Origin: Tubiluchus corallicola | Lineage: Eukaryota > Priapulida > Priapulimorpha > Priapulimorphida > Tubiluchidae | Assembly: GCA_030141605.1 (NCBI GenBank) | Contig: JAQGDQ010000078.1 | Span: 246,001-310,000 of the forward strand | Reading direction: 5' to 3' | Length of the DNA: 64,000 nt | Shown here: piece by piece, positions 25,694 to 38,300 of the stretch | How the letters are laid out: each line of letters opens with the position of its first letter | Position numbering within the stretch: the stretch's first letter is position 1 | Translations under genes and position numbers: made by a program | Notes under the pieces: generated by a model | Told to the model about the DNA's origin: nothing | Databases searched by the model: none | The model's input: the letters and a program-made list of their open reading frames with translations, nothing else

Positions 25694-25699
25694 AATAAA
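25694..25699 (+). terminator. INTU: Poly(A) signal AATAAA for INTU
   Basis: A canonical AATAAA lies 288 bases past the INTU stop and is followed by a T-rich stretch. It gives a 3'UTR of about 300 bases. The opposite-strand signal of the anoctamin gene lies only about 270 bases further on. Confidence 0.6.
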
Positions 25700-25966
25700 C
25701 TTTATTTTTATTGTCTTAAAAACATTCATATTATTACAATTGCATTAATTATAGAGATTCTGAGTAGATATAGATGTAGTGAAATTTGCTGCAGTGACGT
25801 AAGTAGAACTTGTGGTGTCCAGGGCATCACTTGAATTCGATGCCTGTCACAGGCCTCATAGAAAACCTTTATGTAGGAAGATTCTAGATTAGTAAAATTT
25901 TACAGTGTTGCTTTGCTGTTTGATAAGTTCGAAAAGCGACAAAATAAAAAAGTACTAATGCAAACA

Positions 25967-25972
25967 TTTATT
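25967..25972 (-). terminator. Poly(A) signal AATAAA for the anoctamin gene
   Basis: TTTATT on the plus strand gives AATAAA on the minus strand, 469 bases past the anoctamin stop. It is the first clear signal in a suitable place. INTU and the anoctamin thus end tail-to-tail, with about 0.3 kb between their signals. Confidence 0.45.
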
Positions 25973-26440
25973 TAATAAGAAATAAATTCACCTTACATGT
26001 TTCAAAAGTTAATATGGTTAAAGGCTTCTTCAAATGTTAATGAATTGAAAAGGTGCACTGTAGAGAAATGTTGAACGCAAAGTCAAACTGTGTCAGCAAT
26101 ATAATAATGATATTGAATTACTAATTATCATCTTCTTTGATAACTAGCGGCTGGAGGCACTGTAAGGGGTGTTTTCATGGAAAATTACTGTCAGGTGTTT
26201 CGCCTTTATTGCTCTGACAGAATCAACTTTTCAGTACGTTTGATCAAAGTGCCGCCCGGGGTGGACCGCCCCCTCCGTCCTCCCTTAGCTATGCCACTGT
26301 TGAAATTTGCTGGAAATTTGCTTGAAACATGTTGTCTAACACACGGTTCACATTTCCATAAACAGCGATCACTTTTCATTAAACTGGTTCTTCGAGATAC
26401 CACATGATCGTTATTGTCAGAAATTTAATCTATAAATTTG

Positions 26441-29301
26441 CTAATAAATTTCTTCTAAGTCCACATTTCCTTGTCTAAACATGCTGAGTTTTTGCTTTAG
26501 TTCTTCCTGAAAGCTCTCTGTCAATGGCAAGTCTAAACCAGTTTCATGTGAACTAAACAGTCTCAATGTACTGAGAGATATTGCGTCCTTATAGCTTTCT
26601 CTTTGTGCTAATATCCACTCTCTCCACGATCTCTTTCGACTTGATTCGCTTACAACTGATTGAGCATCCACGTCCGCGATCCAGGACCGGGTCAACGAAC
26701 CACGGGGCGATAAGCCTAGCTTTTTTATAGTTACAACAGAGCTACAGGTTGTATCTGAATCACTGTGGCAAAATGTGTGTTTGGTGGCCTCTGAAAATGC
26801 TCTTTCCGGTCTTTCATCAAAAAATCTATTGCTGCAAGTTTCGATCTTATCGGATTTTATCGACGTTCCTAGATCAAATGCACACTTCTCGGAAGCTTCA
26901 GTTGTCTCTGTTTCAGTGTCTACCTCGTTTGTGTCAATTATTTCAGTAAAAAGATTTTGTTGCCCTTTGCTAAGACATTGTTCATCATAAGCTGCTTGAA
27001 GAAGTTCTCCTACTTGTGGTAGAAGTGAGGACGAAGAGTCAGCTCGTTTGTAATTATACACAGATTTACTATCATGAAGCCATGCGGAATGTTTGCCATA
27101 AAGCGGTAAAAATTCTGCTCCAGCTGCCGTTGTTGCACTTTTATTAGGAGTAAAGGTTTGCCCATTTATCGTTTTAGTTTCCATGTCAGAATAACGATCA
27201 CCTTTATCATGTGGAATAATTAATGATTTATTGCTGTCGTTGCTGTGTGTGTCATCAAATGAACCAGCTAATCCATATACAGATGCAGTTTTAGCAAGTT
27301 GATAAGATTTTCTTTTGCTATGCGCACTACTTTTAATGGCACATTCAATTTCTGCTGAGCAATTTTCTTTAAAATTTACTTGTCTTGGACTGTTCTTGGA
27401 TTCGTAACATTCAATTTGTATGCTATTACTTGAACGAGACTGTGTGTTTCCAGGTAATTTATTTGTTTCCGATAGGACTTGATTCAGTGATACTTTGCTG
27501 TTTTTGTTTAAATTTGCCAATACAACCTTTCTTTCATTGTTTGCACAAGATTTCAAATCCTGTGATTCTATTATATATGGTTCGTTTGGCAATCTAGACT
27601 GCTCAGTTACGTGTTGAACCAAATTTTCTGTGGGGTTTTCCTCTGACGTTGTGTATAAAGGCACTATGTACATTTTGGAAACCCGTCTAAGATGCTCTGT
27701 AATACAAGACATGGCAGAAGATGGAGGTTCTTGAGGTAAATCTGCCCAAGCTGTACTTTGTTGTGTCTTTACTATGTTCCGCATCCATGGGAAGTGGTAG
27801 CTCATGACGGACTTACGATGCTTATGTCTGGACTTCCTTCTTCCAGATGGAATAGACGTGCTATTGAGACTAGAGATTCTGGAATATAAAAACAAGGCTT
27901 AATTTACCCTATTAAAAAAAGCAATATTCAAAGTACACAAATTTTGTGCTAAAAGAATACAGTTTGTGTTTTTGAAGTATATATGAGGCTTTAGTAATGA
28001 AGCAATAACTAATTAATCATATAAACCGTGTAAATATTATGAGTAATTAAACACAGCAACACAGCAACAAGAGGAAAGAAGTGCACAGCAGATGACAAAA
28101 CAGGCATCAAAAATGTCAGAAAGTCAACTAATGACACTGCACATGAGTAACGACAGCAGTAACACACGTGTACATGGTCACGCACATGTACCCGTATCAT
28201 TTGTTACTCTTCTATCCAGCGATTGTCCCGAGGAAACCTGTGGATCATCTTTGCTACAAAGTAAAATAACCTTGGTGCTATTATTTTATCTATCACGAAA
28301 TTGCTTCGTTTTACCATATCGTGAGCTATTCTTCAATATAACAATTCATATCCATTTATACAGTCGTTACATAGATACTGATAGCAGGTAATACACAGGG
28401 CCGGATTATCCTATAATTTAGTATAGGTTGCAGCCTAGGGCATTTTAAGCTTGGGGCCCTCAAGCTTTGGTAACATTCTATTTTTTCGCTACTATGGTTA
28501 TGTTTAAATATGTGCTAATTTGGTTTGCAATAAATAATAAAATAGTGGTATTTCTTAAAGAATATTTTTGTTGACACAACATGGCTTTTCTATGTTTATT
28601 TAAAGAATTTGCAATTAAGTTTATTTCAAACTGTGCGAATATTGCTAAAATATATCATGAATAAAAATATTCAATGCGGGTGCAGGTATGTTAGAGGGTA
28701 GCTCCATCATTAGCCTAGGCCCCCAAAAGGTCGTAATCTGGCCCTGATAATATGAGATACTTCAGCCTTTTTTGTGATGTATTATTATTTGGAAAGTTAC
28801 ATAAACTATTTATTTAACCATCTTACCTTAGCTGCTTCTTGTTTTTCACATCACCGACTTGGTTTTCCAACTTGCTGACACTATTTCTAAACTCTGTCGT
28901 TGGTCGGTCTCCAACGTTCTCTGTGTCGCTTATATTGTCCTTGCTGCAAATGTATTGAATGCAGTGCCATAGAGTCAAAGTAATATTTACATAGTAGCTC
29001 AATACGATTTCTCTCACTAAACTACAAACATTACACTTGAATTACAAATGTAGGCAAACTAGTAACCACATTTGTGTTATTTTTTAGTTTCTTCATTGCA
29101 TTACTCAGTTGCATTTTTATTATTTTACCTTTTTTCTGCCGAGTGTGTCATTTTCTCTTGAAAACTATTTTCCATAATTTCTGCCTTTCTACTGTTCGTG
29201 CCATCATCACTCTCTTTGTTAATTTTTGAAAGACTGTTACCATATGCCAAATTTCCTCTACTGTGAGCCGATTCTAAGATCCTGTTTATTTGGTATTTTT
29301 C
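26441..29301 (-). CDS. Anoctamin exons 18-20: 575-residue cytosolic tail
   Basis: Residues about 762-1336, from exons 29129-29301, 28827-28943 and 26441-27878; the last exon alone codes for about 480 residues. The tail is hydrophilic, rich in Ser, Lys, Glu and Asn, with a strongly basic patch GRRKSRHKHRKS early in the last exon and a more ordered-looking end with SWREWILAQRESYKDA and SFQEELKQKLSMF. No known domain is recognised. Most anoctamins end soon after the last helix; only ANO8-like proteins have tails of similar size. It probably serves as a regulatory or scaffold region, which is inference. Confidence 0.85.
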
Positions 29302-32300
29302 CTGTGCAATAATTATACATAGATTAAAAATCTTAAAAAATAATCACAAAATTATATAAAGTAAAATAGGTCTTCTGAGTTATTTACGAGATGGCACATT
29401 ATTATCACATCCTAAAGAACATTTATGATGCACCTTGCACGCTGAACAAGTAGAGAGGCATACGTACTACCTTTTTAAACCGTTGTTTAATAAATGCCCA
29501 ATGTATATTTACAGTGTTTTGCAAATGGGCTCTTTCAACAAACCATCTATTTTTACTTACTCTTCTTATAGCTAGTTGAACAGTAGCTGGAACATCAGGA
29601 ATGAGTAGATCTATAACCAGTTTCAAACCAAACACTATGTGCTGAAAGTGAGTGATAAAATTGTTAAAATACAATATGATGCAATACAATACAACACGAT
29701 ACATTTCAATACAATAAGGTGCAATACAATACAATACAGTAAAACAATACAACACATAACATTGCAATACAATGCAATGAAATACAGTGTAATGCAAAAC
29801 AACTTCTTGTGCTTTTTTCACATATTTGATGACTATTTCATGCCTTCTGAATAGTGATTTATAACAATACAAATATAAATGGCTGGGTTTCAATTCCATA
29901 CAAACTTTATTTATTTATAAATGTATTTGTAAATTGATGCCACTGTAATCAATATACTTTCAGCAATGTTAGCAAACCTCAAATCCGATAACAATTATCA
30001 GCTTTTGTGTCACATCAAATTCCTTTCCGAATGAAGAAGTAAATGCTATGAGGAAGGAATTGGTGACAACTCCACACACATTGACAAACCGAAGAATGTT
30101 GAACCACATACCTAGAACAAAAACAAACAAGTACTTCATTGTCTTCGCCTGAGCCATGTACTAGCCTTCACTATTGCAAGTATATGCAGAAATATTTTAT
30201 TCCAATAAATTTGGATATTTTTCATGTGAAAGTAGTGGTGATATGTTATTTTCTGTGTTTGAAATTGCTTTAGTGTTCTGCGGTTCAATTATCACGTAAG
30301 TACTATAATTTAGTTCATTCATTGTAATAAATCAAATATTTAGTTTGTTAGACCATTAAGATGTATTAAGCAATGTTTTGGTCATTAAAATATTACTACT
30401 GCTGCTGCTGCCACTACGGCTACCACTACAACTACCACTATTACTACCACAGAAAAGCTACTACTGTACTAATACTCCTACTGCAATGATCACATGGCGT
30501 CTATATACGTCGACACCACACAGTGTGACCACCTCACCCAAAATCTAACCACACTACTTCATCAAATTCTAATGTCTACCCAACCAAAATCCCATGTCAG
30601 CGTCCGATCTTGTGACATCTGTTAGACATGCTCACTGGGACTATTACATGTGATTTATTGATCATAAAGTACTAGTCTCAAAATTGAAAGTTAAGCCGAA
30701 ATTTTTAGAATACAAGTCACATTCATGGTGTTCATTGAACTTTTCTTCAGATAATACTACTCTGTGCACCAGTATTGCACTGCTGTGACATTTCTGTGAG
30801 TAATGTTGATAAAATTAGCAATTAACTTGCTCCTATCACTTACTGTGTGATATATGATTGATCTAATTAATTAAAACAAAAGAGTGGAAAGAGGATGAAG
30901 GCTACTTGTTGCATAATGTTGGCTACATTAGAGCTTTTGATTAAAGAATAATGATTAATGAAAATTAATGAAAGAATTCTCAAGTAAGAATTAAATTTAC
31001 TTTAACAATGATAATGAGTGCGCAGCCTTTTTATGCTTAGGATTTGACTGTATTTACCAATATCTTGAGCAATCTCTGCAACCGGACGTTGATTCCACCA
31101 GAGTAATCGTTTGGCGTCCACTCTGATGTCCACTAAATTTATGATGAGAGCTAAAAGAGGTGCAATGGGCAGTGATGCAGCAAATAACTACAAAAAGAGG
31201 AAAGAACGTAATGTAAACTTTTTATTTAAAATTCTTAGCTTATTGTTGTTTTAATAGTTATTTTTAGTCATACGTTTTAAGTAAAAGTACTCACATTTTT
31301 TAACTTATTTCTTTAATTAACTGATCAGAAGGATTAGTTCAATATATACGTTACAGGCAATTGTGTAAAATTCAGACAATAAATTAATCCACGATCAAAG
31401 ATAGAAAAAACAAATGGTCTTCCACCAGTTCAGTGGCAGCAAGCAGCGTAATATGCCCAAATCTTAAAGAATACCTATCAGAAGCAGAGTGTATAAAAGC
31501 ATTTTTTTCGTAACGCGTACATAGCTATATAGTAGTCATAATTAGCACACATCACTCATTACGTGAATTTCTCTGATTTTATTAGCACAAAGAGTGATCT
31601 GTCAGTAATGCGTAAAAATCTAGGTAACTACTCCTTGAGCATGAGCGTCATTTATAAATGACAACGTTGACTGTCGCTCAGTCACAAAGCTAATGAGTGA
31701 TGTGGTGCTCAACATCTTAGACTAGCAACTAATTGAAGTCAATATATGAATAGCTAATTGGAAAGCTCATTAGAAGTGAAGCATGTCAAGCTAAAAAGCA
31801 GCTAATAGCATCTTTTCATTATTTGTAAAAATACACCACAAGCCATAGAACTTCATCTAACGAATGTTGTAATTTCATACCATCATCATTCCGTATTGTA
31901 TAATTTTCTCGCTGTATTCTTGCAGAGTAAAATTTCCCATTGTTGGCTTGTTATATTCACTGTATACGTGATACTGTACTGAATTTTCGTCTGAATGTTC
32001 CGCAAACACTTTTGAGTTTCCGAATAGCCAGCGACCGAACATTTTCATCCATCTAAAGAATACAAGTAAATACAATTGTGTGGTTTCTGCTAAAAAAGTT
32101 GAGATTTACAATGACTACGTAAGCTTTACTTACGGTAAGATAATGTCTTTGAAAAATCTGGGAAATGGTTTGACCAGCATAAGAACTAACACTTGAAACG
32201 ACAGCATTGCCATACAGTTGTTGTCCTTGCCACAGCGATCCCTGTATTTTTCGCCTAATCCCAGAATTCCTCTCTCTCCAATATGCTAGACAAATATCAA

Positions 32301-35300
32301 AATTAATATTAAAGCGTACTGATGTACATGATTGTAATGTTAGTTTGTACCGGTTGGAAGAATAGTACAGTAAGTTCTCACTTAACGATGCTAATGCGTC
32401 CCAGCAAAATGCGACGTTAACCGAACATTGTTAAACGAAGCTCCAGAAATCAAGAAAATGTTGTTTATCATATATATTAGATGTTTTATTTGTTTTATTC
32501 ATATTTATTAATTTCTTTCTGCTTGGTTGAAACCACCGATCTTTCTTATCAATACTTAGTTAATGGTTTCTCTTTCATTAAAAGCCTCACTCTTCTACAT
32601 TGTTAGTACATTTTTAAATAGAATAGTGCAATATGTGCTGTTTTAATGCTTCAAAATAGGTAAAAAAGTTGTTGATGAAATAAAAAAAAATGATTTTGAG
32701 CAAAGTAAAATCATCGTCGACAAAAATGAAATGTTGCTAAACTGGGAGTCATTAAACAAGGATTTACTGTACGGTCTACCTCAAATAAATCTACAGTTTT
32801 GTGGCCTACATTGTGGATATCCACCATCACTGTTTTAAAATTTCATAAAAAAGCTGTACCAGCACAACACTGGCTACTGAAAACTGTTTTGTCACTTTTC
32901 TAAATGTCATCTGGTAGAGACTAATGCCAGTATTGACCAAACTGATATATGTTCAAGATGCTAATTATGTTATATTACATTGAATAATATAATGACTGTA
33001 ACTAGTTGACTATAAATGGTGACTACAAACTGACTTTCAACGCATTGTAGCTAATTTTTGATTGGAGAACTAGAAGAGCCATTCACCTAACCACTAACAT
33101 GATTCTGCCAAGCTTAACTTAATCGGTTGTTCATGACTATTGCTCTTTACCTGTCTGAAGAAAGCTATGTAAAACAATGAGGCATAGCTGTTTGCAAACT
33201 GGAAGGCAAAGAGTTTGATGATCAGTGCATTGTTGTGTGCTGTCTCTGTTCTGTGATTCTCTGCAAGCATAGCAAAGTATAGAAACAGGATTATTAATTT
33301 CTGCTGGCTAGTTATTTATTCCAAATAAAGCTTAAGCTTGCATAATGTTACGGAATTCTTTCTCAAACTTCTGGATGAATAACTACAACATGGAATTTCA
33401 AAATGCCTAAGTGATCTTTTAAGGTATTCAGCTTGCATAATGTTACGGAATTCTTTCTCAAACTTCTGGATGAATAACTACAACATAGAATTTCAAAATG
33501 CCTAAGTGATCTTTTAAGGTATTCAGCTTACATAATGTTACAGAATTCTTTCTCAAACTTCTGGTTGGATAATTACAACATGGAATTTCAAAATGCCTTA
33601 GTGACTTTTTAAGGTTTTTAGCTTGCATAATGTTACGGAATTCTTTCTCAAACTTCTGGATGAATAATTACAACATGGAATTTCAAAATGCTTAGTGACT
33701 TTTTAAGGTTTTTAGCTTGCATAATGTTACGGAATTCTTTCTCAAACTTCTGGATGAATAACTACAACATAGAATTTCAAAATGCCTAAGTGATCTTTTA
33801 AGGTATTCAGCTTACATAATGTTACAGAATTCTTTCTCAAACTTCTGGATGGATAATTACAACATGGAATTTCAAAATGCCTTAGTGACTTTTTAAGGTT
33901 TTTAGCTTGCATAATGTTACAGAATTCTTTCTCAACTTCTGGATGAACAGCATTTGGAATTTAGAAATGCTTGAGTGGCTTTAAGGTTTTAAGGTTTAAA
34001 GTTTTAAGGGTATTTGCAAATTAGGGATTGAAACTGTTAAATATAGTTAAACTGCTAAACACCATAGACACAGTTGTAAAACTACACATGCTCTATAAGT
34101 TTGTATTGAAAGTATAACCCAATTTTTCTAATTTTTCAGCAGTTCTTCAATAATGCTAACTCACCCCATTCGGTCAACTTAATAGCAACTTTTTCATACA
34201 ACTGAAATAGAAGGAAAGTATAAATGTTACTGTATGCCAATTATAATAATGTAAACCAACCAACTGGCTAAGTATAAACAAGTTTGAAGGTAATGTAGTA
34301 AATATAGATAAGTTTGAAGGCAATATAATAAGTGCAATCTTTTGTACAAGGAAGATAACAAAGGGCAATATATGTTTTTTGTGATTTGTCACCTTCGTAA
34401 TGGAGAATTCCCCAATTGCTACAAAAGATATCCAGTGTTGGTTTTCATGGAAAAGTTCAGTAACCATGGCAACTGCACTAGTTCTCTATGTTAATTAATT
34501 AGTAGGAAAACTGTCAATATCAATTTACTTTCCCGTTTTTGTTGTGGGCAATGTGATATTCATTGAGGCGTATGTTATTATCCTCAGTCAGTCATCTGAA
34601 GTGCTGAGAAGAGACCTTTATGCCCAAGAGCATCCGAATATTCTGCATCACATCTCCAAAGCAGCTGAAGCTAACCAATCATGTGTGGTGTATGAGCATT
34701 TAGTAGTATTGTACATAATCATACTGTACAACAAAACTTTTCCATCCAAGCATTAACCTATGTGTATTTACAAGATTACTGAGACCAAACAAATGAAACT
34801 TAATGGAGAAAGGTCATCGTCACATTTGACCTGACTTTCACCTTGAAAATTGTTAGGATTTTTTATAATTGAAACTCGGTACAGCCTAATACAAATAGAG
34901 GTAATAAGCTGTTATATGCAACAATAATTACAATTTCCTGTTTGTACAAAAAAAGGCACAAGTTTCTCTTTATAACATCTCCACGTTATTATAAGAATTT
35001 GACTTACTGTCAAATTTCCTCTGTTTGAGTGCAAAATTTAAAAAAGGTAATTTACAAATTCCTGCACACAGAGTAACAAGAAACTTTTCTATTTTTCATA
35101 GCTTCGTAGTCATTCCTACCTTTCCCATTATCACAATAGAAATGGCATTCAATAAAGATGGAATCATAGTTCCCAACAAGAAGCAATTTAAAGCTCCATT
35201 ACACATGTCTATAAGTATGATCACACGATAGACAATGACGGCCACTACACTGATACACACTACCATGATCTAAAATGGAAATGTGCAACATACTTATTAA

Positions 35301-38300
35301 CACATGCCAAGAAAAAATACATCAATGTCAACAGCTATAAAAGCAATTGACTTTTAAAATTGTTTTGCCTGTACGTTACCTACGTTATATTATTATTAAT
35401 TTTTATGTTCTACTCACAGTTAAAAACAAAAACTAACAGACCTACTACAAAGTTTGGGAAACCTTTATCTATACTCTTATATTAATATTCTTGGTATCTT
35501 AATATATATATAAGATTCGAGGCTACAGCCCGGACGAGGGCACCATTTGCGGCGATCTATATATCAAAAGAAAGGTCTCGATCTAGTGTCGTCTCATTGG
35601 GGGTTTATTTTTCGAATGGGGCCCACCGCGAGAAACGGGGGGCGAAAAACCTCCAAAAATGGCCATTTTTCGGCCGTTTTTTGCAAAAGTTATACGCCTG
35701 AGATGTAGAGAACGGGAACGGGCCGAGGGCGGTGCTGGGTATGGATAGATAGCCCGTTCAGCGATGGGTGTCATAGGCCTATTTAGAGTTCCCGAGAGGG
35801 CCAGGGCGCCCCGCAACGGGCGTTTTCCCGGACCCAACTCGCGATTTTTTTCGAAATTTTGATCAAACTGCATGCGGAAAAAACGTTCTAGCGGCGCCCG
35901 GTGGGACTCTCGGAAGGAGATATATAGCTCTTTAGAAAGAGGAAGAACGGGGCTACACGATGATGTGGGCTATATTTTAGGGCAGGTCCACCGAGAGGAG
36001 TATTGACGAGTTAATTAGATGTTCTATTTTTCGCAATTTTCGCTTAGAAAACTGCTGACGCAAAACCATTGTTGTGACGTCATCCATTGTACTCTGCCTA
36101 TAATCTTATAGCTTTAATTCAGCAAAAAGCTGCTGCAGGCAAAGTAAACAAACAGTAGGCAGGATGTTACGGGCTTTGTGTTATAAATGAGGACTAGGTA
36201 GGATGTTCGCGTATTATTGATTACACGTGGTTTTTTACGCAAAATCTTTTGCGGGGCCTTTGCTATTTATTATATTATAGCACATAGTTTCATCTTTGTG
36301 AAAAATGTTTGGAATGGTTTTGTTGTAATGCTGTGCTGTTGGTGCTTGTGCTATAGGTGTCGTCATCATTGCCACCACCATCATCATCATCATCAACATC
36401 ATGATCACCACGTGAGGTGGTGGATTTGATGTGGTGTGGTGGTGGTGTGCTTTGTGTGTTGTGCTATGGATGGTGTGGTGGGGTGATAGGGTGTGGTGTG
36501 GGTAGTGTGGTATGGAGTGGGTGGCATGGTGTGTGGGTGAGTGGGTGTTGTGGTGCAGTGTGGTGTGGTGCAGTGCGGTGTGATGTGGTGGAGAATTATG
36601 GTGTGGTGTGGTGTGGTGCAGTGGTATGTTGTGGTGCAGTGTGGTGTGATGTGGTGGAGTCGTATGGTGTGGGTGGTGTGGTGTGGTGTGGTGTGGTGTG
36701 TGGGTGGTGCGGTGTGCTGCAGTGGTATGGTGTGATGTGGTGGAGTGGTATGGTGTGGGTGGTGTGGTGTGTAGGTGGGTGGGTGGTGTGGTGCAGTGTG
36801 GTGTTATGGTGTGGTGCTGTGCGGTGTGATGTGGTGGAGTATTATGGTGTGGGGTGGGTGGTGCAGTGGTATGGTGTGGTGCAGTGTGGTGTGATGTGGT
36901 GGAGTGGTATGGTGTGGGTGGTGTGGTGTGTAGGTGGTGTGGTGCGGTGTGGTGGTATTGTGTGGTGCAGTGTGGTGGAGTGGTATGGTGTGGTGCAGTG
37001 TGGTGTGATGAGGTGGAGTGGTGTGGTGTGGGTTGTGTGTTGATTTGTGCACAAAATTCTTTTTGTGGGGTTTGGCTAGTCCCTTATATTAATATTCTTG
37101 GTATCTTAATATATTTATATATAAGATTCGAGGCTAGAGCTTCGACGACGGCACCATTTGCGGCGATCTATATATCAAACGAAAGGTCTCGATCTAGTGT
37201 CGTCTCATTGGGGGTTTATTTTTCAAATGGGGCCCACCGCGAGGAACGGGGGCGAAAAACCTCCAAAAATGGCCATTTTCGGCCGTTTTTTGCAAAAGTT
37301 ATACGCCTGAGATGTAGAGAACGGGAATGGGCCGAGGGTGGTGCTGGGTGTGGATAGATAGCCCGTTCAGCGGTGGGTGTCATAGGCCTATTTAGAGTTC
37401 CCGAGAGGGCCACGGCGCCCCGCAACGGGCGTTTTCCCGGACCCAACTCGCGATTTTTTCGAAATTTTGATCAAACAGCATGCGGAAAAAACGTTCTAGC
37501 GGCGTCTGGTGGGACTCTCGGAAGGAGATATATAGCTCTTTAGAAAGACGAAGAACGGGGCTACACGACGATGTAAGCTACATTTTAGGACACGTCCACG
37601 GAGAGGAGTACTGGCGAGTTAATTAGATGTTCTATTTTCGGCAATTTTCGCTTAGAAAACTGCTGACGCAATGCCATTGTTGTGACGTCATCCATTATAC
37701 TCTACTCTGCTTATAACTTTAATTCAGCAAAAAGCTGCTACAACAAACAGTAGGCATGATGTTACGGGCTTTGCGTTAAACATGAGGACTAGGTAGGATG
37801 TTCGCGTATTATTGATTATACGTGGTTTTTTACGCAAAATCTTTTGCGGGGCCTTTGCTAGTTAGAGCAATAATACCACAAGACTGCTAACTGTTCAGTC
37901 CAATTTTCGAAAACTTACATTTGAAGTCCTAAGATATCATTGTCACATGCTGGCATAAAAATTGCATCTTTAATACACTGTGTTCTTTGAAATTGCTTTT
38001 TTTAAATTCCAGCTTTTTGCAATCATTAACCTTCAAGTCTCTTGAACTATAAACTCACCATCAGCAGAATTATTGATCCTGATGCAAAGAATTTTCCTGC
38101 TCTTCTCAGCCATGGATAGTACCACATTTTCTCTAAGGTAATTGGATCCTAAAATTAACATGTTGCTTATTGTACAATGTTTATAATCATCACTTGGTAG
38201 TCGGATTGGTCTATCACTAGCTCTCTTCCAGACATTAGATGTCACAATACTTTCAGCAGGTAAAATATACAATACAAGTATAAGCTCACTATCACAATCA

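Noticed and set aside
29423-29899. Minus-strand 158-codon frame
   Set aside because: Only 29561-29641 is a real exon. The rest is CAATA low-complexity sequence and intron.
35583-35873. Minus-strand 96-codon frame in the ~785-bp element
   Set aside because: It is open because the element is CG-rich. The sister copy gives only a shorter version, there is no domain, and there is no sign of selection.
36417-37054. Long open frames in the GT array (208 codons on +, 82 on -)
   Set aside because: The peptides are only V/G/W/C or H/T/P repeats. Frames are open in several phases because the array has almost no A on one strand.
35476-37860. LTR retrotransposon made of two ~785-bp LTRs with a GT interior
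   Set aside because: There are no TG/CA ends, no primer-binding site and no internal coding. A third element end beside copy 2 points to tandem copies instead.
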